From the NCBI GenBank assembly GCA_030613835.1, contig JAUWLH010000030.1:1-11918 (forward strand): a stretch of DNA of 11,918 nt. Reading direction: 5' to 3'. Shown here piece by piece: positions 1-6,638 of the stretch. Within the stretch, counting starts at the first letter, position 1. Each line of letters begins with the position of its first letter. The translations under genes and the position numbers were made by a program. The stretch is from Candidatus Bathyarchaeota archaeon. Lineage in GTDB: Archaea > Thermoproteota > Bathyarchaeia > TCS64. The notes under the pieces are model-generated. The model was not told the DNA's origin. It saw only the letters and a list, made by a program, of their open reading frames with translations, and ran no database searches.

Positions 1-294
1 GTCTTCACGTCCTTTGACTGGGCCATGCTTGAGGAATACCGTGATCTGGACTCTGAGGCGAGGCTTGGCCCCTTGGCTCATGTCAACATATTCCGCGCTG
101 CTAGGTTCGCGTCCAAGATCGACGCCTATTGTGTTAACCCCCTTCACCACCTCTGTTCAAGGAGCTTTGTCGGGAAGGCGCACAAGAGGGGACTCAAGGT
201 CTACCCGTGGACCGTGAACGAGCTTAACGATATCGAGAAAATGAACAACGCCCGGGTCGACGGGATCATCAGCGATTTCCCTGATCGCATCTAG
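1..294 (+). CDS. Glycerophosphodiester phosphodiesterase, C-terminal part
   Basis: This is the last 97 codons of a gene that begins outside the window; frame 1 is open from the first base to TAG at 292-294. The family (GDPD, a TIM barrel) hydrolyses glycerophosphodiesters to glycerol 3-phosphate and an alcohol, in phospholipid turnover. The visible part carries the usual C-terminal landmarks: SFDW near the start, then LDSEARLGPLAHVN, then GLKVYPWTVNE (the strand with the conserved Trp and the WTVN signature), and finally VDGIISDFPDRI, the typical 'gvDgiiTD.P' ending. The N-terminal catalytic Glu and His residues lie outside the window, so activity cannot be judged. The family call is firm from these motifs; the substrate is unknown. 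Confidence 0.87.
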   Translation, partial: VFTSFDWAMLEEYRDLDSEARLGPLAHVNIFRAARFASKIDAYCVNPLHHLCSRSFVGKAHKRGLKVYPWTVNELNDIEKMNNARVDGIISDFPDRI

Positions 295-338
295 TCCAGT
301 TTCTTACGAAAACGGGTACCCGGGGTACTCACCTCTTG

Positions 339-347
339 TTTTTTATC
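339..347 (+). promoter_or_regulatory. TATA-like box for the 383-1072 gene
   Basis: A TTTTTTATC run is centred about 40 bases before the ATG at 383. A start of transcription about 26 bases downstream would leave a leader of roughly 14 bases. GGAG at 361-364 is too far from the ATG, and probably upstream of the transcript start, to act as a ribosome binding site. This is inferred from spacing only. Confidence 0.35.
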
Positions 348-382
348 TCACCCCTACGAAGGAGTGAGCATAGTGAGTTAAC

Positions 383-1072
383 ATGGTTCTACCGGTCAAA
401 GTATTCGAGATAAGGAGCCTGGAGGGAAACCCCATGACCAGTCTCACGGGTTGGAGGGAAGTGGAGGAAGTCGAGGGAGTGGATGATCTCGTGCTGGTCA
501 CCGAGATTCTTGAGATGGAGGAAAACGAGGGCGTAATAAAAGGTATCTTTGCCAAGGACTTTTACAAGGAGTTCACCTACCGGCGCAAGGTCATGGCCAG
601 CCCCCAGACCGAGGAGGCCATCTTCTGGATATTGAAGTATGGCGAGAGGCATTTCTTGGGAGTGATGGCACCAAGTGTGGCCAGGGGCGTCAAGAAGATG
701 CTGAGCAGCCACGTAGCGGTGGCCATCGGCAACATCCTCAACGCCGATGTGCGTGAGGCCAAGATCTCGGCCGAGACGCTCCAGAGGCTACACGAGAGCA
801 ACCCTCAGGCGACGAACCTCATCTGGTTCGATAACATTGACCTGCCAGGGGTGAACAAGCTATGCCTCGCAGGTCAGGGACTCGCTGACACAAGCATGTA
901 CAAGGAGTACATCGACCACGGCTTGATCTGGTACGTGGTGTTCACGAGCCAGCCAAAAGGGTACACAGTCGGTATCACGAGGAGCATTACCATAACCAAC
1001 TTCAGTAAATGCACCGTTGACGAGTTCATCGAGTTCGTCAGGGACGACATACTGAAGCTGGTGGAAGCCTAA
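383..1072 (+). CDS. Conserved-looking archaeal protein of unknown function (229 aa)
   Basis: I do not recognise a characterised family. The protein is a soluble 229-residue polypeptide with no signal peptide or membrane segment. Residues 1-65 look beta-rich (VKVFEIRSLEG, DDLVLVTEILEM). Residues 75-130 are mixed, with an amphipathic helix around 98-112. Residues 145-165 hold a striking stretch (NLIWFDNIDLPGVNKLCLAG), followed by GLIWYVVF at 180-187. The end (213-229) is an acidic amphipathic helix. Coding is supported by an uninterrupted frame with the same codon style as its neighbours and by a clean gap on both sides. The ATG at 383 is the first ATG of the frame and follows a plausible TATA box. 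It stands alone: the next gene has its own promoter directly after this stop codon. I would expect homologues limited mainly to uncultured archaea, but that is a guess. Confidence 0.75.
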   Translation: MVLPVKVFEIRSLEGNPMTSLTGWREVEEVEGVDDLVLVTEILEMEENEGVIKGIFAKDFYKEFTYRRKVMASPQTEEAIFWILKYGERHFLGVMAPSVARGVKKMLSSHVAVAIGNILNADVREAKISAETLQRLHESNPQATNLIWFDNIDLPGVNKLCLAGQGLADTSMYKEYIDHGLIWYVVFTSQPKGYTVGITRSITITNFSKCTVDEFIEFVRDDILKLVEA

Positions 1073-1081
1073 CCTTTTACA
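1073..1081 (+). promoter_or_regulatory. TATA-like box for the sugar isomerase gene
   Basis: CCTTTTACA begins at the base after the upstream TAA stop and is centred about 26 bases before the ATG at 1104. That is the spacing expected for a leaderless archaeal transcript. No Shine-Dalgarno sequence precedes the ATG, which fits. Confidence 0.5.
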
Positions 1082-1103
1082 CATCTTTTCACAACTCTTC
1101 TCT

Positions 1104-1898
1104 ATGCGACTCAGCATCACCACTGATATGTTCAACTACTCGTTTAACCCGGGGCTGGACGAGAAGCTCACCCTGTTCAAGAAGCACGGTTTTGATTTCA
1201 TCCACTGGTGCGACAACTGGAACGACGACATCATCTATACGGGCGACCAGATGAAGGAACACGCGAAAGCGGTTTCAGACCATGGGCTCACCTGTTTGGA
1301 TGTCCACGGCACAGCAACCAGTGAGTACAGTATCGATGCCCTCGATGATGCCGGGCACAAGGGCTACATCAAACTCCTTGAGAATCGGGTACGTTTCTGC
1401 AGCGAGGTAGGGGGTGACGCTGTCGTGGTGCACCCACCAAGGGTCTACGGGCCCAATCTTGAGAAACGGGTTCACAGGTCAAAGAAGGCGCTTGAGTCTG
1501 TGATGGCTCTCAGCCTGGACCTTGGCGTATCCCTGGCCATCGAGAATTGCAGTAGAGACGACCACCACACACTTGAGGACTATTTCACCCTCTACGAGCC
1601 AGAATTCATAAGTTTCTGCTACGACTCGGGCCACGCAAACATCAATAGAAACTTGGACTACCTGATGGGTTTCGGTGATAGACTTAAGGTGATCCATCTC
1701 CACGACAACAAGGGCACAGGTGATGACCACCAATATCCTGGGGGGGGGACCATAGACTGGGAGAATGTCTCGGGTTGGCTCAGGGGTTTGGACTATGACA
1801 AACCATGGAATCTGGAGGTGACCCACAATCCTAGACACTTCAAGGGCACCATGGATGAGTTCCTTGAGGTGACAAAAAAGTCCTCCCTCCTCTTCTAA
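1104..1898 (+). CDS. Sugar phosphate isomerase/epimerase, AP-endonuclease-2-like TIM barrel
   Basis: The 264-residue protein belongs to the xylose isomerase-like TIM barrel superfamily (sugar phosphate isomerases/epimerases, related to endonuclease IV). Members use a divalent metal to isomerise or epimerise sugars, inositol derivatives or hydroxypyruvate. The expected metal ligands are all visible on successive strands: Glu147 in LAIEN, Asp174 in CYDSGH, His200 in HLHDNKG and Glu238 in LEVTH. His110 in VVVHPP and the glycine loop PGGGTIDW (212-219) are also typical of the sugar enzymes, not of endonuclease IV. Length is normal for the family. The start is the first ATG, at leaderless distance from a TATA-like box. 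The glycine loop is encoded by a run of nine G (1740-1748), a possible slippage or sequencing-error site. The exact substrate cannot be told from sequence. Confidence 0.85.
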   Translation: MRLSITTDMFNYSFNPGLDEKLTLFKKHGFDFIHWCDNWNDDIIYTGDQMKEHAKAVSDHGLTCLDVHGTATSEYSIDALDDAGHKGYIKLLENRVRFCSEVGGDAVVVHPPRVYGPNLEKRVHRSKKALESVMALSLDLGVSLAIENCSRDDHHTLEDYFTLYEPEFISFCYDSGHANINRNLDYLMGFGDRLKVIHLHDNKGTGDDHQYPGGGTIDWENVSGWLRGLDYDKPWNLEVTHNPRHFKGTMDEFLEVTKKSSLLF

Positions 1899-1915
1899 CC
1901 CACGTTTTCCGCACC

Positions 1916-1922
1916 TTTTTAA
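1916..1922 (+). promoter_or_regulatory. TATA-like box for the first Lrp/AsnC gene
   Basis: TTTTTAA, preceded by CC, is centred about 28 bases before the ATG at 1947. This matches a leaderless or near-leaderless archaeal promoter. Confidence 0.5.
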
Positions 1923-1924
1923 TC

Positions 1925-1939
1925 AAACCACTGCGGTTT
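1925..1939. promoter_or_regulatory. Inverted repeat between TATA box and start of the Lrp gene
   Basis: AAACC-ACTGC-GGTTT is an inverted repeat with perfect 5-base arms and two further matching spacer bases. It lies just after the TATA box and 7 bases before the ATG at 1947, where a bound regulator would block transcription initiation. Lrp/AsnC proteins often regulate their own genes, so it may be this gene's own operator. That is inference from position and symmetry. Confidence 0.35.
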
Positions 1940-1946
1940 CCTTAGC

Positions 1947-2360
1947 ATGGTCGATGAGATAGATGAGAGGATCATGGATCTCCTTGAGGAGGACGCCAGG
2001 ATGACCTACGTCGAGATAGGCAAGATCGTGAGCCTCAGTGAGGGGGCGGTAAGGAACAGGATCCAGAGTCTCACAAGCACGGGGGTCATCAAGAGGTTCA
2101 CCATCGAGAAATCCACGAGCCACGGGGTTAGGGCGGTCACCATGATAGCGGTGGACCCTTCGACTCCCACCTACGAGTTATCCAAGTCGGTGAGCGAGCT
2201 GGATGGCGTAGAGAGGGTCTACGAGGTCACAGGCGAGTACGATATCATGCTGGTGTCAAGCAGCGTCAACATCGACGGCATCAACCGGTGCATCGAAGAC
2301 ATCAGAAAAATCAAGGGCGTCGAGAAGACCAACACCATTATTGTATTACGCACCATCTAA
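1947..2360 (+). CDS. Lrp/AsnC family transcriptional regulator
   Basis: The 137-residue protein has the standard two-part Lrp/AsnC layout. Residues 1-50 form the winged helix-turn-helix (DEIDERIMDLLEEDARM, then recognition helix SEGAVRNRIQSL and wing GVIKRFTIE). Residues 62-137 form the RAM/AsnC ligand-binding domain, with the signature turn VTGEYDIML at 94-102. Such proteins form dimers and octamers and bind amino acids or related small molecules. The HTH start is close to the archaeal LysM-type regulators, but the ligand cannot be read from the sequence. The ATG at 1947 sits at leaderless distance from a TATA box and just after an inverted repeat. Its TAA stop overlaps the ATG of the deoxynucleotide hydrolase gene (TAATG), so the two are probably translated from one transcript. 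Confidence 0.93.
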   Translation: MVDEIDERIMDLLEEDARMTYVEIGKIVSLSEGAVRNRIQSLTSTGVIKRFTIEKSTSHGVRAVTMIAVDPSTPTYELSKSVSELDGVERVYEVTGEYDIMLVSSSVNIDGINRCIEDIRKIKGVEKTNTIIVLRTI

Positions 2361-2800
2361 TGAGTCTCATGAGAGTCTACTTCGCAGGCAGCATCAGGGG
2401 TGAGGAACCTGACCGGGACTGGTTCCAGGAGCTCATCGGGCACATATCCAAGACGGACAAGGTCCTCACCGAGCACAGCTTTGATTTCAACTACGAGGAC
2501 GAGATCAAAAAGGACGACAGGGAGATCTGGGAGACCGACATCAACTGGCTCCAGAGCGCGGACGCGGTCATCGGGGAGATAACCGCCCCCAGCCTAGGCG
2601 TCGGCTACGAGATAGGCAAAGCAGAGGAGTGGGGCAAGCCCATACTGCTACTGTATAGGAAGACCCCTGGAAAGAAGACCTCGGCCATGCTCAACGGCAG
2701 CAGCTTCAATGAGTTAATCACCTACAATGAAAAATATGAGGCCCTGCTAGCCATCGACGGATTCCTCGCCATGGTTAGAGCTCAATACCTAGAGCCTTGA
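2360..2800 (+). CDS. DNPH1/RCL-like 2'-deoxynucleoside 5'-phosphate N-hydrolase
   Basis: The 146-residue protein matches the nucleoside 2-deoxyribosyltransferase-like fold, and specifically the RCL/DNPH1 branch. That branch cleaves the N-glycosidic bond of 2'-deoxynucleoside 5'-monophosphates to a free base and deoxyribose 5-phosphate. The landmarks occur in order: RVYFAGSIRG (5-14, with the conserved Tyr7 and Arg13), VLTEH (35-39), the acidic TDINWLQSADAVIGEIT segment (59-75, with Asp60) and SLGVGYEIGKA (78-88, with the likely catalytic Glu84). SAML near residue 112 fits the family's C-terminal phosphate-side loop. I chose the ATG at 2360 because it overlaps the regulator's stop as TAATG; an in-frame ATG at 2369 gives MRVYFAGSIRG and is equally possible. 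The 3' end overlaps the convergent TPR gene by 26 bases. The likely role is nucleotide salvage or sanitation. Confidence 0.85.
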   Translation: MSLMRVYFAGSIRGEEPDRDWFQELIGHISKTDKVLTEHSFDFNYEDEIKKDDREIWETDINWLQSADAVIGEITAPSLGVGYEIGKAEEWGKPILLLYRKTPGKKTSAMLNGSSFNELITYNEKYEALLAIDGFLAMVRAQYLEP

Positions 2801-3686
2801 GCTCGGCCTCGGCTATCAGGTGGACCCCGCCCGTCCAGTTTCCCTTCTCCCTGAGCTCTTTGTAGAGTTCAACCGCGTTCTCGGTCTCTCCATTGGCGAG
2901 GTACATGTTGGCGATGGCCTGTGCTGGAACCATGAACGATGCTCCTCCTTTGGCCCTGTACTTGTCAAGCAACTCATCTGGGGTAGTGTAGCCCTTGTAC
3001 ATGAGTAACGTGTCATAGTAGGCTCCCACCTCTACCAGCTTCATATCGGGCTCGATCTTCTCAAGGAGCTTGTCGGCCTCAGCCTTCTTGCCAAGCCTCA
3101 TGAGCACCATGTAGAGCCAATGGCTGGTGGACACCTCGCTCTCGAAGACATCAATGTTTTTCATGCATTTCCTGTACGCCACCTCGGCCTTCTCGTGGTC
3201 CAGTGCGGCCACATATGTGAACCCCTGATGGTAGTAGACGTTCCAGTTGAAGCTAGAGACACCTAACTTGTCAGGGTTTGGGCCGCTGGCATAAACCTCG
3301 GGAATGTCCTCCTTTCCCTCAATGAGCTCAGCCGCCTTCAGGAAGTCAGCGATGGCCAGGTTCAACCTCCTTAGCAAAGCGAACCTGTGTCCCCTGAACC
3401 TGTAGAACTGAGGGTTGTCGGGCCATTTCTTGATGCCGATGCTGTAGAGTCCCGTTGACTCCATGAAGTTGCCAAGTATCTCGGTCTTCCTCGCGAACCA
3501 GAGGAGCTTCTCGGGGTCGTTTGGGTTAGCGACATAGTCTTCCTTTGCTTCAATGTAATCATTGTTGAGCTCCTTGATTTTTGCCTCGTATGCCTCTGGT
3601 TCCTCGGGTAGCCATAGCATTATGGGGCTCTTGTAGAGGGGCTCACCGTATAGGCTGTAGGTTTCAGGTTGCAGTGGAATCTTCAT
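2775..3686 (-). CDS. TPR-repeat protein, last gene of the DUF4438 operon
   Basis: The 303-residue protein is mostly helical, with several tetratricopeptide-like helix pairs. The clearest are about 58-91 (LLWFARKTEILGNFMESTGL), 92-125 (FYRFRGHRFALLRRLNLAIADFLKA), 149-182 (NVYYHQGFTYVAALDHEKAEVAYRK) and 254-285 (AQAIANMYLANGETENAVELYKEL). TPR arrays usually serve as protein-binding scaffolds. There is no signal peptide or membrane segment, so it is probably cytoplasmic. Its ATG overlaps the stop of the upstream DUF4438 gene (ATGA at 3683-3686), which points to translational coupling and equal dosage. That arrangement suggests it binds or organises the DUF4438 proteins. Its N-terminal 50 residues (QPETYSLYGEPLYKSPIML, rich in Pro and Tyr) are not TPR-like. 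No enzyme motif is visible. Confidence 0.8.
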   Translation of the reverse strand: MKIPLQPETYSLYGEPLYKSPIMLWLPEEPEAYEAKIKELNNDYIEAKEDYVANPNDPEKLLWFARKTEILGNFMESTGLYSIGIKKWPDNPQFYRFRGHRFALLRRLNLAIADFLKAAELIEGKEDIPEVYASGPNPDKLGVSSFNWNVYYHQGFTYVAALDHEKAEVAYRKCMKNIDVFESEVSTSHWLYMVLMRLGKKAEADKLLEKIEPDMKLVEVGAYYDTLLMYKGYTTPDELLDKYRAKGGASFMVPAQAIANMYLANGETENAVELYKELREKGNWTGGVHLIAEAELKALGIEL

Positions 3687-4561
3687 TGCGGCTTCTCCCG
3701 TATGCCTAGTATGTACCCGATATTAGAGTCTGGGTCGATCCTCGTCTCTATCCTGCCTGGCAGGGCAGCCAGAATGGGGTTCACGCCTGGCCCGTGCCCC
3801 GCGAAATCGCTCCAGCCATGGACGATGACGCCGATGGTTACCGAACCTTCGTACCTGCCCCTCCCCCAGGCATCGTAGTGGTTGTGGATGGCGATAATGT
3901 CCCCGAGCCTCAGTCCCGCTAGATTGAACTCCTCGTTGGTCTCGGGGCATGTGGACTGAATATCATAATCAACGGTTTCTACGTTTGGGTCGTAACCTAT
4001 GCCAGCTCCAAGAATGTAACCAGGCAGCTCCGCAACAACGGGGACCACTAGCTTGCCGTCCTTGTCCTCTACACCGATCTTCTCAAGGAACTCTGGGCTG
4101 CACTTGTTTACCTTCACATCCTCGAAACCTTCGATCACGAGGCCCACGCCCTTTGACCTTATTTGAACCCTGTCGTCAAGGGTCAGCTTCTCCTTGACAT
4201 CATCTGGAAACCACACCAAGTCATCGGCCCCTGCGTGCCTTCCAATGTACACTCCTCTTGAGCCCTTGGCGTCCCCTGAGACAACCTTGGCTGGGTTACC
4301 GATGCAAGCCAGTGAGGCCAAGGCGCAGTCGCTTGCACTGGGCTTGTCCCTTCCCTGAATTGTAACATCTGGCTCTACGTGGTCGGCATCAGCCCACATG
4401 TAGACTGGGTCACCGACTGTGGCAGAATAGTTGATGCTGGCGGTGCCTATGCTGTTCTTGGGCGTGCCGTCCCACGTGACGGTGAACCCGCGTCCGCTTG
4501 CCGGCTGCACGACACCCTCCACCGCCGTCTCGATGAGCCTATCCTTGTTGGTCTTGAGCAT
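3683..4561 (-). CDS. DUF4438 domain protein, second copy
   Basis: This 292-residue protein belongs to DUF4438, a family with a solved Thermotoga maritima structure but no assigned function as far as I know. Family features visible here are KTNKDRL at the N-terminus, TWDG (29-32), SINYSATVGDPV (42-53), DHVEPDV (60-66), VVSGDAKGSRGVYIGRH (93-109), YDIQS, LRLGDIIAIHNH and GSVTIGVIVHG, then GHGPGVNPI near 255-263. The ATG overlaps the stop of the first copy by one base (TAATG, 4559-4563), and its own stop overlaps the TPR start, so all three genes are translationally linked. Compared with the first copy it keeps histidines at 61, 226, 228, 248 and 256, which could be ligand or catalytic positions. 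Cytoplasmic, with no signal peptide. Confidence 0.85.
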   Translation of the reverse strand: MLKTNKDRLIETAVEGVVQPASGRGFTVTWDGTPKNSIGTASINYSATVGDPVYMWADADHVEPDVTIQGRDKPSASDCALASLACIGNPAKVVSGDAKGSRGVYIGRHAGADDLVWFPDDVKEKLTLDDRVQIRSKGVGLVIEGFEDVKVNKCSPEFLEKIGVEDKDGKLVVPVVAELPGYILGAGIGYDPNVETVDYDIQSTCPETNEEFNLAGLRLGDIIAIHNHYDAWGRGRYEGSVTIGVIVHGWSDFAGHGPGVNPILAALPGRIETRIDPDSNIGYILGIREKPQ

Positions 4562-5439
4562 TACTCCAGCTCCAATATGTTCATCAGGTTGGCGTCCTTG
4601 GACTCAACGGGCTCAATCTTTCCATCGAGGTTGCTGAGGATAGTCGTCACCCCTATTCCCTGCCCGCTTATCTCGCTGGGGCCGCTGCAGATGATGCCAA
4701 TTGTAGTCGCTCCTCTGTAGTAGTGGCGACCATAGTTGCTGCTCAGGTCCCTCAACGCGACGATGTCCCCGAACCTGAGCCCTTCCAGACCGTATTCCTT
4801 GACGTCAGGCGGGTAGCATGTCTGGATATCAATGTGGCTGCTGTGGGCCTGGGTTCCGTAACCCGCACCAACAATCTTTGCGGGGACCTCCAAGGCGACG
4901 GGTACCTTGAGTTTTCCATTCACATTCTCGATATCCATTCCCTCAATGAGCTCAGGGCTGCTGCTGTGTATCATCACGTCGTCATACCCATTGATCCTCA
5001 GCCCGGTGCACTTAGCCTTCACCTTGACCTTGTCACCGATGTTCAAGTTGTCTAGAGTACCGTCGTTGAAATGTACCAGCACGTGTTGGACGTTACCCGG
5101 GAGCCTGTACCCGTGTTTTCCGATGATGGTGCCGTAATCGCCCTTGGCGTCGCCGCTGGTGACCTGTACCCTATTCCCCACCCCCGTCTTCTGTCTGTAA
5201 CCGTTCTTCTGGCCATCCTTACCCACGCCGTCGGTAGCTACCCCTGGCTCAGCCCTGTCCCCGTTGGCCCAGCCGAAGACCTCCATTCCCGTCTTGAGGT
5301 TGTAGTTGATACCGCCAACTCCGATGCACATCTTAGCCCTGCCATCCCACGTCGCCTGGTACGTCCTGACAACCTGCGCAGGGGCCACCTGACCCTGAAA
5401 CGCGAGGGTCAAAAGCTTATCCTTGTTTGTCTTAATCAT
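4561..5439 (-). CDS. DUF4438 domain protein, first copy
   Basis: This is the first gene of the three-gene minus-strand operon. It also has 292 residues and is clearly a paralogue of the second copy: KTNKDKL start, TWDG, GGINYNLKTG, EPGV, SGDAKG at exactly residues 95-100 in both, IDIQT, LEGLRFGDIVAL and TTIGII, then GQGIGVTTI. The two are diverged enough to be an old duplication, not a recent one. Histidines present in the second copy are replaced here (Arg62 for His61, Gln260 for His256, and RDLSSNYGR where the other has HNHYDAWGR). It may therefore be a structural or regulatory partner, not an equivalent enzyme. The start is an ATG with a TATA-like box about 27 bases upstream on the minus strand. 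Function unknown. Confidence 0.85.
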   Translation of the reverse strand: MIKTNKDKLLTLAFQGQVAPAQVVRTYQATWDGRAKMCIGVGGINYNLKTGMEVFGWANGDRAEPGVATDGVGKDGQKNGYRQKTGVGNRVQVTSGDAKGDYGTIIGKHGYRLPGNVQHVLVHFNDGTLDNLNIGDKVKVKAKCTGLRINGYDDVMIHSSSPELIEGMDIENVNGKLKVPVALEVPAKIVGAGYGTQAHSSHIDIQTCYPPDVKEYGLEGLRFGDIVALRDLSSNYGRHYYRGATTIGIICSGPSEISGQGIGVTTILSNLDGKIEPVESKDANLMNILELE

Positions 5440-5522
5440 GCAGAAACCAAAGCTTACCGGGCTAATAACACCCGCGGGGGCTAGGTTATATACAGATCGT
5501 GTGATGAAGGATACGGTAAATC
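5440..5522. promoter_or_regulatory. Divergent promoter region, DUF4438 operon and galactokinase
   Basis: This 83-base gap separates the two divergent starts. On the minus strand, GTTATTAG (5462-5469) is centred about 27 bases before the DUF4438 ATG, at leaderless spacing. On the plus strand, TTATATA (5486-5492) is the best TATA box in the window and lies about 34 bases before the TTG at 5523. The two boxes are only about 24 bases apart, so the two promoters probably interfere with each other or share a regulator. No clear inverted repeat was found between them. Confidence 0.55.
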
Positions 5523-6638
5523 TTGTTAGCGCTCGTGGAACGGCATATTAAGTCATACGGCGGAGAGCCGAGGGTCTTCAAGGCCCCCGGCAGGGTGAAC
5601 CTCATCGGCGAGCACACCGATTACAACGACGGCTACGTGTTGCCCACACCCATTGACAGTTTCCTCTGGGTCACCATCAGCCCCCGAGAGGACGATACCG
5701 TGAGACTTCAGGCCATGGACTTTGATGAGTGGGCCAAGCACAAGCTGTCCTCGATCAGCTACGACAAGGAACATCTTTGGGCCAACTACGTCCTTGGCGT
5801 CGCTCACTCCCTGATGAGGCGAGGATACCTCCTGAGGGGCTTCGATCTGAGCATCCACGGTGATGTACCCCTCGAGGCGGGGCTCAGCAGCAGCGCTGCC
5901 CTTGAGACCGCGGTGGTCCGTGCCCTCAACGAGACCTTCAGCCTGGACATTGACCCCGTCGAGATGGCCTACATCGGTAAGCAGTGTGAGAACGAGTTCC
6001 TCGGGGTCCAGTCGGGAATCATGGATCAGTTCGTCAGCGGCATGGGGGAGTACGGCAAGGCCCTATTTATCGACTGCAGGACCAACGAGCACAGCCTCCA
6101 CAGCCTCGACCCAGATTATACCCTCGTTATCCTCAACACCATGGTGTCTAGGGAGGTAGCGGGCTCGGATTACAACGTCAGGAAATCCCAATGCGATGAG
6201 GCTGTGAGGATAATCAGTAAGGAACACCCCGAGGTCAAGGCGTTGAGGGATGTAGACGAGGAGATGCTCGTAGGGTCATGGGGCAAGCTTTCCGATGTGG
6301 TCGCCAGGAGGGCACGGCACGTGGTTACAGAGAACGGCCGGGTGCTTGATGCATTAAAAATGCTCTCCGAGGGTGATATGCACGGGTTCGGGGGCCTCAT
6401 GTATGACAGCCACGACAGCCTCCGCCACGACTACGAGGTCTCATGCATGGAGCTTGATGTTCTTGTGGACTCGACCCTGTATCTCAATGGGGTCCTGGGC
6501 GCCAGGATGACCGGCGCGGGTTTCGGTGGCTGCACAGTGAACCTCGTTGAGAAAGATTACGTGGACGAGTTCATAGAACTCGTGTCAAAGAGATACTTCA
6601 CAAGCACCGAGAAGAGGCTTGAGGCGTACCTGGTCTAG
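5523..6638 (+). CDS. galK: Galactokinase (GHMP kinase family)
   Basis: The 371-residue enzyme phosphorylates galactose to galactose 1-phosphate with ATP. All three GHMP signatures are present. The galactose-binding signature is GRVNLIGEHTDYNDGYVLP (23-41, including catalytic Arg24 and the EHTD sugar contacts). The phosphate loop is GLSSSAA (120-126). The C-terminal loop is GARMTGAGFGGC (326-337). The likely catalytic base is Asp168 in GIMDQFVSG. Length fits the longer bacterial-type galactokinases. The TTG at 5523 is preferred because it includes the usual N-terminal helix (LVERHIKSYGGEP); GTG at 5535 is an alternative. No galT or galE lies in the window. Its TAG stop shares the palindrome CTAG with the stop of the convergent VOC gene. 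The gene symbol rests on the motifs. Confidence 0.93.
   Translation: MLALVERHIKSYGGEPRVFKAPGRVNLIGEHTDYNDGYVLPTPIDSFLWVTISPREDDTVRLQAMDFDEWAKHKLSSISYDKEHLWANYVLGVAHSLMRRGYLLRGFDLSIHGDVPLEAGLSSSAALETAVVRALNETFSLDIDPVEMAYIGKQCENEFLGVQSGIMDQFVSGMGEYGKALFIDCRTNEHSLHSLDPDYTLVILNTMVSREVAGSDYNVRKSQCDEAVRIISKEHPEVKALRDVDEEMLVGSWGKLSDVVARRARHVVTENGRVLDALKMLSEGDMHGFGGLMYDSHDSLRHDYEVSCMELDVLVDSTLYLNGVLGARMTGAGFGGCTVNLVEKDYVDEFIELVSKRYFTSTEKRLEAYLV

Noticed and set aside
313..320. GGGTACCC palindrome after the phosphodiesterase gene
   Set aside because: Eight bases, no T-run and no partner copy, so there is no support for a terminator or operator.
2288..2359. Earlier start of the DNPH1-like gene inside the Lrp gene
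   Set aside because: The residues (HRRHQKNQGRRED) are an out-of-frame reading of the Lrp C-terminus. The TAATG start at 2360 is simpler.
4379..5484. Several open frames opposite the DUF4438 genes
   Set aside because: They are antisense to conserved family sequence, with no homology-like motifs and no promoter of their own.
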